In this document: positions 38,901-47,157 of the stretch, piece by piece | Layout of the letters: every line of letters begins with the position of its first letter | How positions within the stretch are numbered: position 1 is the stretch's first letter | Origin: Hyphomicrobiales bacterium | GTDB lineage: Bacteria; Pseudomonadota; Alphaproteobacteria; Rhizobiales; Rhizobiaceae | Length of the DNA: 64,000 nt | Assembly: GCA_900469475.1 (NCBI GenBank) | Contig: UBXG01000006.1 | Coordinates: 62,001-126,000 of the forward strand | Direction: 5' to 3' | Program-made: the position numbers and the translations under genes | The notes under the pieces: generated by a model | The model's input: only the letters and a program-made list of their open reading frames with translations | Databases searched by the model: none | Told to the model about the DNA's origin: nothing

Positions 38901-40160
38901 GACGCCTTGGCAGGCCAGCTGGCCGCCCAGGGCCTCGTCATGACAGGCACCGCCAAGATCGACATGCAAATCGGCGGCACGACGGCGGCACCCGCCGTAT
39001 CAGGCTCGATCACCACCGACAGCGCCAAGCTGGTCGATGTACGGCGAAACCTGACGCTCAACGGCCTTGCCGTGACCGTTACGCTCGACGGCAGGCAGGC
39101 GGTCATCTCGCGGCTGAGCGGCAACCTCACCAGCGGCGGCAGCATTTCCGGCAGCGGTACGGTCGGCATTGCTCCGGATAGCGGTTTCCCTGCCGATATC
39201 CAGATGAAGTTCAACAACGCGACCTATGTCGACGGAACCCTCGTCACCGCAACGGTCAACGGCACGCTCGGCATCAAGGGACCGCTGATGACCGCGCCGA
39301 TGCTGACGGGCAATCTCCGGATCAGCAAGGCGTCCATCACCGTGCCGCAAAAGCTGCCGGCATCGCTGTCGGAGATCAACATCAAGCACAAGAATGCTCC
39401 GGCTGCGGTTAAGGCCCAGTTCAAGGATCAGAAGCCGGAGGCGCCCCGCAGCAAATCGACGACTCTCGGCATTGACCTGCAGCTCGATGCCCCCTCGCAG
39501 ATCTTCGTTCGTGGCCGCGGCATCGATGCCGAACTCGGCGGCAACATTACAGTTCGCGGCACGGCAGCCGAACCTGTGGTATCCGGCGGCTTCACCATGC
39601 GGCGTGGACGTCTGACCATTTTGAGCCGTCGGCTGGATTTCACCGATACCAGCAAGATCACCTTCGGCGGCGACCTGACGCCAGCGCTCAACATGGAAGC
39701 GACGTCGACGGCAGGCTCCACCACCATAACGGTCGATGTCACCGGCCTGGCGACCGACCCGCAGATCGGCTTCTCGTCTTCGCCGGCTTTGCCGCAGGAC
39801 GAGGTTTTGGCGCAGCTGATCTTCGGTCAATCCATGTCGAAACTTTCCGCCATGCAGATCGCCCAGCTCGCCGATGCCGCCAGCCAGCTTGCCGGCGGAC
39901 GCTCCACGTCGCTGTTCGAGGGGTTGCGCAGCCATCTCGGCGTCGATGATCTCGATATCTCGACGGATGCGAACGGCCAGGCACAGGTAGGCGCCGGCAA
40001 GTATATCAACAAGCGCACCTATATCGAGTTGCAGCAGGGCGCCTCAAACAACACCAAGGCCATCATCAATTTCAATGTAGGTCGCGGCGTGAAGCTGCGC
40101 GGCGCGGCGGGATCTGACGGCGCCGGGGAAGCGGGCGTCGTCTACGAGCATGAATATTGA
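35976..40160 (+). CDS. tamB: Translocation and assembly module protein TamB
   Basis: A 1394-residue AsmA-like periplasm-spanning protein. It is anchored by one N-terminal membrane helix (about residues 13-37), followed by a very long repetitive beta-rich region of hydrophobic grooves and the C-terminal DUF490/TamB domain (about 1050-1394; GTAAEPVVSGGFTMRRGRL, FGQSMSKLSAMQIAQLADAASQLAGG). It bridges inner and outer membranes and moves phospholipid. Length and position after tamA are normal. Confidence 0.95.
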   Translation: MSILIRILGKLVRWIAYAVVAILLLVIAAVLVVGLVPSATGYAVDQVAKIASTPDRTIAIAAPSGLLNGNLRVGSITVSDTKGSYAKVQNLAIDWSPLSLLTGTFHADRVAADVVDFERPPVSTVAPAPETQSTGGGSFSLPIAVDIGAIALPDLRIGQAVAGQDFILAADGSVKANSSSMGLTLNAFRHDVPDAKLSADIAFAPADNQLKLKTQISEPRDGMLAGLLHLPGGPAVNIDLSGDGPLSNWAGKLQAALDGKPTVAITGHHSLSADGLHHIDVKGGGDVDSLLPPTLRALFAGQTTIDLSAAFDGKGKIDIQTGNLATGSAVLAASGTLDPAGNNSLNANLIGTSGPVDFRWPMENGEARALISRVDIALTGAAQSVKIDAKAALDSASTPQGNIGQINLGARSDAFNLTAMSGPLQLRLVVGQTAFVSPDLNRLIRAPIALTAPLQLSPDTIGFNNTTLESASIGGTVNGKYTLSSKALTGNFKLFALPGVLPDGVSNKFEGTISLEGQVAGTVPTKMTLSNLAVKSNVAEINGNVALNDQSLTSDLSGKVLDLSKLVPNAQGQADIGLKAKGPLSALDIDATVKAVNVKLAGRLLDTLDIGVTGTADPKAPQAKVQASGAIDGKPIRITADAVSKDGRTSIPSLAAEIGTNKLQGKLDLSPSFEPTGALTFDLPDLSLLAALAGQKAEGDLKGSLDIASANGKTGLKVNANGNGIRRDDLVISKPAVALAVDDLKAFSANGSIRADTIASGANRIADLNLTFTQQGSRTDFDLKSAYDNAPLTTRGSVDTAGGQTTVNLDSFAGAPRTIPVKLASPTKIVIKDGIASLNGLTLQTGGGSVIIDGTAGQALNINAKIANLPASLANVFAPTLAAEGVISGTVAVTGKAASPAVIFQTNWSGAATSQTKSAGLAALGIKADGKFADNIVTINTNLTGQSGLALNGGGTIAIAGNKAMALRFSGNLPFDALAGQLAAQGLVMTGTAKIDMQIGGTTAAPAVSGSITTDSAKLVDVRRNLTLNGLAVTVTLDGRQAVISRLSGNLTSGGSISGSGTVGIAPDSGFPADIQMKFNNATYVDGTLVTATVNGTLGIKGPLMTAPMLTGNLRISKASITVPQKLPASLSEINIKHKNAPAAVKAQFKDQKPEAPRSKSTTLGIDLQLDAPSQIFVRGRGIDAELGGNITVRGTAAEPVVSGGFTMRRGRLTILSRRLDFTDTSKITFGGDLTPALNMEATSTAGSTTITVDVTGLATDPQIGFSSSPALPQDEVLAQLIFGQSMSKLSAMQIAQLADAASQLAGGRSTSLFEGLRSHLGVDDLDISTDANGQAQVGAGKYINKRTYIELQQGASNNTKAIINFNVGRGVKLRGAAGSDGAGEAGVVYEHEY

Positions 40161-40498
40161 GGAACACCTCTTCCGCGAGAACAGGCTATCGTCGAGCACC
40201 TCGCCGCGGATGAAACAGAGATATACGCCCTGTTGCGTAGCGCGAACTCGCATGAAGATTGTCCACTGGCTTATCATTCTGCGCAATCGGATTGATCAAT
40301 CTGTCGAAAGCCGGTTGATTCTGGACAATTTTCCATCTTTTTGCTGTCATCCAGACAATTGATAATACGCGCCAACATAATTCAGGCCGGTCGGCCCTTC
40401 ATGGACCCGATCTCATCTATGTCGTTGTTTTTACGCTTTTCCAGGCAAAAGCCGCTGCTGGCTTTTCCGGAATCGCTCTAACCCTCGGAGCAATGCCG
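40161..40498. other. 338-base gap between tamB and arginase
   Basis: No supported gene. Close to the arginase start is a hairpin AAAAGCC-N6-GGCTTTT (40447-40466), and further up a short GGCCG/CGGCC dyad near 40383. The first lies in the probable leader of the arginase mRNA, ahead of the ribosome binding site. The right side is AT-rich enough to hold a promoter. Confidence 0.4.
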
Positions 40499-41434
40499 AT
40501 GAATACGCAATCCACGCCCGTCACCCTGATCGGCGTTCCCCTGGAAGAAGGATCCGGTCGCCGCGGCGCCGGCATGGGTCCGACGGCGCTCCGCATCGCC
40601 GGCATCGAAACCACGCTGACCGAACTTGGCCATCGCGTCACGGATAGCGGCGACCTGCATCCTGTTCCAGCAGCGGACCTGCCCGACCATCCCCACGCTC
40701 ACAATTTGAAGATCGTCGGCGCCTTCACGCGCGCACTGGAAGCAAAGGTCTACGAAGTCGCATCGTCCGGCGGCTTCCCGCTAATCCTGGGCGGCGACCA
40801 CAGCCTCTCCATGGGCAGCGTCTCCGGCATGGCCCGCCACGCGGCGGAAGTTGGTCGCCCCCTCTTCGTGCTCTGGCTCGACGCTCACTCCGATTTCAAT
40901 TCCCCCGCTACCTCGCCCTCAGGCAATATTCACGGCATGCCCGTTGCATTCTTCTGCGGCGAAGCCGAGATCGAGGGCGTTCTGCCGGCCGGGCGGCCGC
41001 TGGTCGATCCGACGAAGGTCTTCCAGGTCGGCATCCGCTCCGTCGATCCGCGTGAACGTGAGGAAATCCGCGAACACGGCGTCAACGTCTTCGACATGCG
41101 CTCCCTCGACGAGCAAGGCGTCGCCGCCATCATGCGCAAGGTGCTCGATACCGTCGGCGAAGCCAACGGCCTGCTCCATGTCAGCTTCGATGTCGATTTC
41201 CTCGATCCGGATATCGCACCGGGTGTCGGAACCACCGTGCCGGGCGGCGCGACCTATCGCGAAGCGCATCTCATCATGGAAATGCTCTCCGACAGCAACC
41301 TCGTCTCATCGCTCGACCTCGTGGAGCTCAACCCGTTCCTCGACGATCGCGGCAAGAGCGCCCGTGTTCTCGTGGAAATGGCGGCAAGCCTCTTCGGCCG
41401 GCGCATCTTCGACCGCCCGACACGAGCCGCTTAA
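40499..41434 (+). CDS. rocF: Arginase
   Basis: A 311-residue Mn-dependent ureohydrolase splitting arginine to ornithine and urea. All three metal motifs are present: GGDHSLSMG, DAHSDFN and SFDVDFLDP. The second ATG (40499) is chosen because GGAG lies eight bases before it, while the ATG at 40493 is too close. No ornithine cyclodeaminase or regulator is adjacent, so it is likely a stand-alone catabolic gene. Confidence 0.93.
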   Translation: MNTQSTPVTLIGVPLEEGSGRRGAGMGPTALRIAGIETTLTELGHRVTDSGDLHPVPAADLPDHPHAHNLKIVGAFTRALEAKVYEVASSGGFPLILGGDHSLSMGSVSGMARHAAEVGRPLFVLWLDAHSDFNSPATSPSGNIHGMPVAFFCGEAEIEGVLPAGRPLVDPTKVFQVGIRSVDPREREEIREHGVNVFDMRSLDEQGVAAIMRKVLDTVGEANGLLHVSFDVDFLDPDIAPGVGTTVPGGATYREAHLIMEMLSDSNLVSSLDLVELNPFLDDRGKSARVLVEMAASLFGRRIFDRPTRAA

Positions 41435-41596
41435 AGGGGCTCCATTCCTTTCCGGGGCTACTCCTTCCCGACATCATACCGCGTAAGACTATCCAGTCGA
41501 AACTGCTTGTATAGATTTAGGTTTAAGCAATGTTCTTGCTCTATCGTGCCAATAACACGTCGGATTCGACGTGACGGTTCAATGGGAAGAGCGTTC

Positions 41597-42073
41597 ATGA
41601 CCACGATCAATTCCACCAGCTTTAGCGGCGAAACTCTGGAGATCATTGCCTTCCGGCTGCATGATCAGGAATTCTGCGTCAAAACTACCACGATCCGCGA
41701 AATTCGCGGCTGGGCGCCATCGACGCCGATCCCGCACGCGCCGGCCGATGTCATCGGCGTCATGAACCTGCGCGGCTCGGTGATCCCGATCATCGACCTT
41801 GCCTACAAGCTCGGCATGCAGAGCACGGTCGCCAACGAGCGCAGCGCCATCGTCGTCGCCGAAGTGCATAGCATGGTCATCGGCATGCTGGTCGACCGCG
41901 TCTCCGACATCCTGACGATCGCTTCCAGTCAGGTACAGCCGGTTCCGGAAGTAACCGCCTCCTTCGATCGCGCCTATTGCGAAGGCATCATCGCCACGGA
42001 GAACGGAATGATCTGCTTCCTGAACCTCGCCAAGATGTTCAAGGAAAACGAAACAGACGAGCTCGCCGCTTAA
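41597..42073 (+). CDS. cheW: Chemotaxis coupling protein CheW
   Basis: A 158-residue CheW: two SH3-like beta-barrels with EIIAFRLHDQEFCVKTTTIREIRGW, VIGVMNLRGSVIPIIDLAYKLGM and GMLVDRVSDIL. It couples chemoreceptors to the CheA kinase. The start MTTINSTSF is at the first ATG that keeps the family length. It is not in a che operon here; the next gene is a chemoreceptor 298 bases away. Confidence 0.92.
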   Translation: MTTINSTSFSGETLEIIAFRLHDQEFCVKTTTIREIRGWAPSTPIPHAPADVIGVMNLRGSVIPIIDLAYKLGMQSTVANERSAIVVAEVHSMVIGMLVDRVSDILTIASSQVQPVPEVTASFDRAYCEGIIATENGMICFLNLAKMFKENETDELAA

Positions 42074-42097
42074 CTTCCCAGCATAGTCTTTCCAAAG

Positions 42098-42125
42098 AAC
42101 CGCCGCCCTCCGCGGCGGTTTTTTT
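42098..42125 (+). terminator. Terminator of cheW
   Basis: AACCGCCGC and GCGGCGGTT form a 9-bp stem around CCTCC, running directly into a T7 tract. Confidence 0.9.
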
Positions 42126-42230
42126 ATTTCCTCATAATTTTAGCTAATTATTTTTTATTTAAATTGTAATTTCTAATAAGCTAATTTTTACTCAAAATTA
42201 AAGGAGGAAACTCCATCATCGATTGTGAAG
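42126..42230 (+). promoter_or_regulatory. AT-rich leader upstream of the chemoreceptor gene
   Basis: About 80 bases are almost pure A/T, with many T-A steps and AGCTAATT repeated twice, unlike the rest of the window. The stretch ends in AAGGAGGAAAC. A GTG at 42225 opens a 44-codon frame, but the spacing from AAGGAGG is too long and I do not call it. Such tracts suit binding of AT-preferring regulators (for instance Ros/MucR type), but this is inference. Confidence 0.35.
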
Positions 42231-42371
42231 CGAGGAAAGAAAATACAATCTCTACATTCCGGCCACTCCGTGCGGAACGCCTCTCAGAGGCGTCTCGGCG
42301 AGCACAGTCGTCCGCTTCGATGTCATTCAATCGACGCTCGGCAGGCGCGAGCTTTCTAGGAGGGAATAGGA

Positions 42372-44045
42372 ATGTTCAGTCTATCATCGGATGCCAGCCG
42401 CATTCTGTCCGCCATGTCCAAATCGCAGGCCATCATCGAGTTCGATCTCGAGGGTAAGGTTCTGACGGCAAACGAGAATTTCTGCCGCGCGCTGGGCTAT
42501 GAGCTGAAGGAAATCGTCGGCAACCATCACCGGATGTTCTGTGATCCCGCCTATATCGCAACCCCGGCCTATCATGATTTCTGGGCGCGTCTCGGCAGTG
42601 GCGAATATGATGCCGGCACCTACAAGCGCCTTGCCAAGGGCAATCGCGAAGTCTGGATACAGGCCTCCTACAACCCTGTCTTCCGCAATGGTAAGCCGGT
42701 TAAGGTCGTAAAATTCGCCGTCGATGTCACCGACGCCAAGAAGAAGGCGATCGATGACGCGGGCAAGCTTGCGGCGCTCTCGCGCTCACAGGCCGTCATC
42801 GAATTCCTGCCGACCGGCGAAATCCTGACCGCGAACGAGAATTTCTGCAGCGCCATGGGCTATGCGCCCAGCGAGATCGTCGGCAAGCATCACAGCATTT
42901 TCTGCGACCCTGCCCATGCCCGCACCGAGGAATACAAGCGCTTCTGGCAGCGCCTGGCGCAGGGCGAGTTCATCGCCAACGAATTCGTCCGCTACGGAAA
43001 GGGCGGCAAGGAAATCTGGATCCAGGCGGCCTATAACCCCATCGTCGACGCTGATGGCAAAGTCTACAAAGTCGTGAAATTCGCGACGGATGTCACCTCC
43101 CGCATGAGCGCCATCAGCGAACTCGCCGGCGCACTCCGCAGCCTCTCGGAAGGCGATCTGACGAAGACGCTCGAACGCTCTTTCGTGCCTTCCATGGAGC
43201 AGCTTCGCCACGACTTCAACGCGACGATCGACAAGCTTTCCCAGACGCTCACCACCGTCGGCCACAATGCGAGCGCCATCGCTGCCGGCTCGCGCGAGCT
43301 TGGCGACTCAGCAGAAGCCTTCTCAAGGCGCACCGAGCAGCAGGCCGCCTCGGTGGAAGAGACGGCCGCAGCCCTGGAAGAGATCACCACCACGGTCGCC
43401 GATTCCAGCCAGCGTGCGGAAGAAGCAGGGCGCCTCGTTGCCGAGACCAAACGCGGCGCAGAAGAATCCGGCACGGTAGTCCGCAACGCCGTCGCTGCCA
43501 TGGATCAGATCGAGAAATCCTCGCGTGAGATCACCAACATCATCGGCGTCATCGACGATATCGCTTTCCAGACCAACCTGCTGGCGCTGAATGCCGGTGT
43601 CGAGGCCGCACGTGCCGGCGAGGCCGGTAAGGGCTTCGCCGTTGTTGCACAGGAAGTGCGCGAACTGGCACAACGCTCGGCCAGTGCCGCCAAGGAGATC
43701 AAGGCGCTGATCACGACATCGAGCGAGCACGTCAGGAACGGTGTCGGCCTGGTCGGCCAGACGGGCAAGGCGCTGGAACAGATCGTCACCCAGGTTGCCG
43801 ATATCAACACCAACGTCGCTGCCATCGTGAAGGCGTCGAAGGAACAGACGATCGGCCTTCGGGAAATCAATTCGGCGATCAATTCGCTGGATCAGACCAC
43901 CCAGCAGAATGCTGCGATGGTCGAAGAGAGCACCGCCGCAAGCCTCAGGCTCGCCAATGAGGCGGACGCGCTGCATACGCTGCTTGCGCAATTCCGCCTC
44001 GCGGACTCGATGATCCGCCATATGGTCGTCCGCCGCGCCGCCTGA
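42372..44045 (+). CDS. Soluble methyl-accepting chemotaxis protein with two PAS domains
   Basis: A 557-residue cytoplasmic chemoreceptor. Two similar PAS domains (about 18-125 and 138-245; each with ANENFC, GYxxxEIVGxHHxxFCDPA and WIQAxYNP) are followed by a HAMP-like linker and the MCP signalling hairpin with tip GVIDDIAFQTNLLALNAGVEAARAGEAGKGFAVVA. No transmembrane helix is present, so it should sense an internal signal, possibly redox or energy state through heme or FAD. There is no C-terminal CheR-docking pentapeptide. AGGAGGG precedes the ATG. Confidence 0.92.
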   Translation: MFSLSSDASRILSAMSKSQAIIEFDLEGKVLTANENFCRALGYELKEIVGNHHRMFCDPAYIATPAYHDFWARLGSGEYDAGTYKRLAKGNREVWIQASYNPVFRNGKPVKVVKFAVDVTDAKKKAIDDAGKLAALSRSQAVIEFLPTGEILTANENFCSAMGYAPSEIVGKHHSIFCDPAHARTEEYKRFWQRLAQGEFIANEFVRYGKGGKEIWIQAAYNPIVDADGKVYKVVKFATDVTSRMSAISELAGALRSLSEGDLTKTLERSFVPSMEQLRHDFNATIDKLSQTLTTVGHNASAIAAGSRELGDSAEAFSRRTEQQAASVEETAAALEEITTTVADSSQRAEEAGRLVAETKRGAEESGTVVRNAVAAMDQIEKSSREITNIIGVIDDIAFQTNLLALNAGVEAARAGEAGKGFAVVAQEVRELAQRSASAAKEIKALITTSSEHVRNGVGLVGQTGKALEQIVTQVADINTNVAAIVKASKEQTIGLREINSAINSLDQTTQQNAAMVEESTAASLRLANEADALHTLLAQFRLADSMIRHMVVRRAA

Positions 44046-44070
44046 TCGTAAAGCCCTGCTGAAAATCAAG

Positions 44071-44101
44071 AAGCCGCCCCGAATTTCGGAGCGGCTTTTT
44101 G
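44071..44101 (+). terminator. Terminator of the chemoreceptor gene
   Basis: AAGCCGC and GCGGCTT, with an inner CCGA/TCGG stem, followed by T5. It lies 17 bases before the end of the converging transporter gene. Confidence 0.8.
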
Positions 44102-44118
44102 GTCATTTAGAGGATCGT

Positions 44119-45780
44119 TTAGCCGAACAGAGCGTAGGTACTCTTGATCGTCACCCAGACACCCCAGAGGAGCGGAATACCGACAAGCGCCCAGGCAATC
44201 AGCGCCTTGCCATCAAACCCACCCGTGCCGATGCCGAAAGAGCCGGTAGGCCCAGCATTGGCGGCAGCGGTCTTCGCCTGCAGCGCCGCCACTTCCTCAT
44301 CCGACATGAACCATTTGTCCGAGAGCGGCTTTACCAGCGAGTTGGCAATCAAGCCCAGAGCCAGCATGCCTGCCAGGATATACATGGTGAAGGTGTAGAG
44401 CTGGGCGCCTTCCACGCCCGCTGCCTTCTGGGCCTCGCGGATATAGTTGACCACGACAGGCCCGATGATCCCGGCCGTCGCCCATGCTGTCAGCAGTCGG
44501 CCATGGATCGCGCCGACGAATTGCGTACCGAATATATCGGCGAGATAGGCGGGAACGGTAGCGAAACCGCCGCCATACATCGACAGGATGACGCAGAGCG
44601 CACCCACGAACAGCACCTTGCTATGAATGCCTGCCGCCCAGGGAGCCAGGACATAGAGTGCAATGCCGATCACGAAGAAGCAATAATAGGTGTTCTTGCG
44701 GCCGATCCTGTCGGATAGCGACGCCCAGAAGAAACGCCCGCCGATGTTGAAGAGTGACAGCAGACCGGCAAAACCGGCGGCGATGGCCGCCACCGCCGCG
44801 ATCTGGTCCTTGCTGAGATCGGCGAATTTCAGGTCCGGCAGGCCGATCAATGCGCCGCCGAAGATTTCCTGCAGCATCGGGGAGGCCATGCCGATAACGC
44901 CGATACCGGCCGAGACGTTGAGACACAATACCGCCCAGATCAGCCAGAACTGCGGGGTTTTGTGGGCATTGCGAAGATGCACATGCTTTGTCGTGATCAT
45001 CGAGCTCTTGGCGGCAGGGGCCGTCCAGCCCTCAGGACGCCAGCCGGCCGGCGGCAGACGATAGCCGAAGGCGCCGCCCATCATGAAAACGAAATAGATC
45101 GCTGCCATGACGATGAAGGTCTGCCAGACACCGGCGGAGCCATCCATGCGAAAGTGGTTCATCAGCAGGCTCGCGAGCGGCGCGCCGATCATCGCGCCTC
45201 CGCCGAAGCCCATGATGGCCATGCCGGTCGCCATGCCGCGCCGGTCGGGAAACCATTTGATCAGCGTCGACACAGGCGAAATATAGCCGAGACCAAGCCC
45301 GATACCGCCGATGACGCCGGCGCCGATCCACATGATCCAGAGCTGATGGAAGATCACGCCGATCGCCGCAATCAGGATACCGCCGCACCAGCAGCAGGCA
45401 GCAACCACACCGGCCTTGCGCGGCCCCGCTTTCTCAAGCCACCCACCCCAGATGGCAGCGGAAGAGCCGAGCAACACGAAGAAGAGCGTATAGATCCAGC
45501 CGAGATCGCTGACGCGCCAGTCGCAGCTTGTCGTGAACAGGGCAGTCAGAAGATTGAGGCTGGCGCATTCTGCAGGAGCTGGAGTCGGAGTGCCGAGCGC
45601 CTTGGAGAGCGGCAGCCAGAACACACTGAAACCATAGGCCATGCCGATGCAGAGATGGATCGCCAAAGCCGCCGGCGGCACGAGCCACCGGTTAAAGCCC
45701 GGCTTGGCGATGATGCGCTCGCGATCGAGCAGACCCGCCGTTGCCGTTCCTCGGGAAATATTCGTATCCGCAGCCGTCAT
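44119..45780 (-). CDS. MFS transporter, oxalate/formate antiporter (OFA) family
   Basis: A 553-residue major facilitator with 12 predicted helices. The OFA-type pattern is visible in GMAYGFSVFWLPLSKAL, the ISPVSTLIKWFPDRRGMATGMAIMGFGGGAMIGAPL segment and GRFFWASLSDRIGRKNTYY. It carries a long C-terminal extension. The ATG at 45780 is preceded by AGGAGGAG. It lies 106 bases after fdsD on the same strand, so formate or oxalate is a likely substrate. Confidence 0.85.
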   Translation of the reverse strand: MTAADTNISRGTATAGLLDRERIIAKPGFNRWLVPPAALAIHLCIGMAYGFSVFWLPLSKALGTPTPAPAECASLNLLTALFTTSCDWRVSDLGWIYTLFFVLLGSSAAIWGGWLEKAGPRKAGVVAACCWCGGILIAAIGVIFHQLWIMWIGAGVIGGIGLGLGYISPVSTLIKWFPDRRGMATGMAIMGFGGGAMIGAPLASLLMNHFRMDGSAGVWQTFIVMAAIYFVFMMGGAFGYRLPPAGWRPEGWTAPAAKSSMITTKHVHLRNAHKTPQFWLIWAVLCLNVSAGIGVIGMASPMLQEIFGGALIGLPDLKFADLSKDQIAAVAAIAAGFAGLLSLFNIGGRFFWASLSDRIGRKNTYYCFFVIGIALYVLAPWAAGIHSKVLFVGALCVILSMYGGGFATVPAYLADIFGTQFVGAIHGRLLTAWATAGIIGPVVVNYIREAQKAAGVEGAQLYTFTMYILAGMLALGLIANSLVKPLSDKWFMSDEEVAALQAKTAAANAGPTGSFGIGTGGFDGKALIAWALVGIPLLWGVWVTIKSTYALFG

Positions 45781-45840
45781 GAACAACTCCTCCTTGCTTC
45801 AAATAGCCCGCATTCTTCCCTCCGCAGGACTCGGATTCGA

Positions 45841-45864
45841 GGATGGAGCCTCCTCTCTCCATCC
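45841..45864 (-). terminator. Hairpin between fdsD and the OFA transporter gene
   Basis: GGATGGAG and CTCCATCC form a perfect 8-bp stem around an 8-base loop that reads AGAGGAGG on the minus strand. There is no T-run. It may attenuate or stabilise the transcript end between the two genes. Confidence 0.35.
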
Positions 45865-45886
45865 CAATGCATCATCAATGCTAGTA

Positions 45887-46153
45887 TTAAGCCGGCTTAA
45901 TTTCTTCGGGCGGCGCGGGTCTGTGGATCAGCGAGGCCGCCTCCAAGACCAAAGGGCTGAGCCCGCTGTCGCCATGATCGATGATCGTGAACAGCTGGCG
46001 CCGCATGCGCGGCTCCCAGAATTTGTTGATGTGGGTGGCAACGCCCTGTGCGGCTTCATTTGCCGGCTGCGTCTTGAAGAAGGTGGCGATCTGGTTCGCC
46101 ATATAGATGAGCTTGGTTTCGGTCTTGCCGTGCGGCGTTTCCTCAGGCGACAT
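45887..46153 (-). CDS. fdsD: Formate dehydrogenase delta subunit
   Basis: An 88-residue FdsD: KLIYMANQIATFFKTQP...VATHINKFWEPRMRRQLFTIIDHGDSGLSPLVLEAASLI. The small subunit binds and supports maturation of the NAD-dependent molybdenum formate dehydrogenase. It overlaps the end of fdhD by eleven bases and closes the fds operon. Confidence 0.92.
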   Translation of the reverse strand: MSPEETPHGKTETKLIYMANQIATFFKTQPANEAAQGVATHINKFWEPRMRRQLFTIIDHGDSGLSPLVLEAASLIHRPAPPEEIKPA

Positions 46154-46970
46154 CGGCGATGCTCCCCGTGATTATGCGATGCGGATGGGTGAAAATCTCG
46201 AAATCGTCGCCGCGCACCAGCGCCACCAGCGTCATGCCGGCCTCCTCGGCCGTGCGAACGGCGAGCGCCGTCGGCGCGGAGATGGCAACCAGCACAGAAC
46301 TGCCCAATATCGCCGCCTTCTGCACCATCTCGACGGACAGGCGGCTGGTGACGGCGACCACACCTTCCGAGCCCTTATGGCCGGAACGGATCACGGCACC
46401 GCAGAGCTTGTCGAGCGCATTGTGCCGGCCGACATCCTCGCGCACGGCAAGCAAGCCCTCGGAGGGAATATAGAAGCCCGCACCATGCACAGCATGAGTC
46501 TCGCGATGCAGCGGCTGCGCATCGTTAAGCAGCGCGACCGCGCGGACGACATCCTTTTGCGTCAGCTTTAAAGCAACGTTCGAGACATCCGGTACCTTGC
46601 GCACCGCCTGCTCGATCGATTCGATGCCGCAGAGGCCACAGCCGACGGGGCCGGCCATATGGCGGCGGCGCAGCCGCAGTGCGTCGGCCACATCGTCGAC
46701 CAGAGCGATCTGCACATCGATCCCCTGCTGGTCTTCGATCGGCTCGATCGCGACGATCTCACTTATATCGGTGATGATGCCCTCGGTGAGGCTGAAGCCG
46801 ACGGCGAAATCCTCGATATCGGCGGGCGTGCCCATCATGACCGCATGCGACGTACCGCCATAGGAAAATGCGATCGGCACTTCCTCGGGGACGATGCGCG
46901 TGCCCGAGCGGACCAGGCCGTTGCGGCGGGCGGTTTCGGGGACGGTGGTGGTGGGGGTGAATTTGGTCAT
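46143..46970 (-). CDS. fdhD: Formate dehydrogenase sulfurtransferase FdhD
   Basis: A 275-residue accessory protein that carries sulfur from a cysteine desulfurase to the molybdenum cofactor before insertion into the dehydrogenase (called FdsC in fds operons). The key CxxC is in GCGLCG, and VREDVGRHNALDKLCG is the second family motif. The start MTKFTPTTT lies just inside the RIME-type element; upstream frame is repeat-derived and excluded. Confidence 0.93.
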   Translation of the reverse strand: MTKFTPTTTVPETARRNGLVRSGTRIVPEEVPIAFSYGGTSHAVMMGTPADIEDFAVGFSLTEGIITDISEIVAIEPIEDQQGIDVQIALVDDVADALRLRRRHMAGPVGCGLCGIESIEQAVRKVPDVSNVALKLTQKDVVRAVALLNDAQPLHRETHAVHGAGFYIPSEGLLAVREDVGRHNALDKLCGAVIRSGHKGSEGVVAVTSRLSVEMVQKAAILGSSVLVAISAPTALAVRTAEEAGMTLVALVRGDDFEIFTHPHRIITGSIADVA

Positions 46971-46980
46971 TGGATAGCCT

Positions 46981-47142
46981 TCCCTTCTCCCAAACGGGGA
47001 GAAGGTGGCGCGCAGCGTCGGATGAGGGGGGCAAGGAGCGATAGCTCCGCGTATCTCGAGCGCAAATGAAGAGCAGCTCCCCTCGCGCGGAGAGTCCCCC
47101 TCATCCGCCCTCCGGGCACCTTCTCCCCAAGGAGAGAAGGGG
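46981..47142. repeat. RIME-type mosaic palindromic element (copy 2, inside the fds operon)
   Basis: CCCTTCTCC...GGGGAGAAGG at one end and CACCTTCTCCCC...GAGAAGGGG at the other, with GGATGAGGGGG and CCCCCTCATCC inside. The middle differs from copies 1 and 3. It fills the gap between fdsA and fdhD, where one mRNA would be expected. Confidence 0.8.
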
Positions 47143-47157
47143 AAAACGCATGCATCG

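Noticed and set aside
40161..40362. A 70-codon frame between tamB and arginase
   Set aside because: It begins inside tamB, has no ribosome site and an atypical composition.
42225..42359. A 44-codon GTG frame before the chemoreceptor
   Set aside because: The AAGGAGG motif is too far from the GTG and the peptide has no recognisable features.
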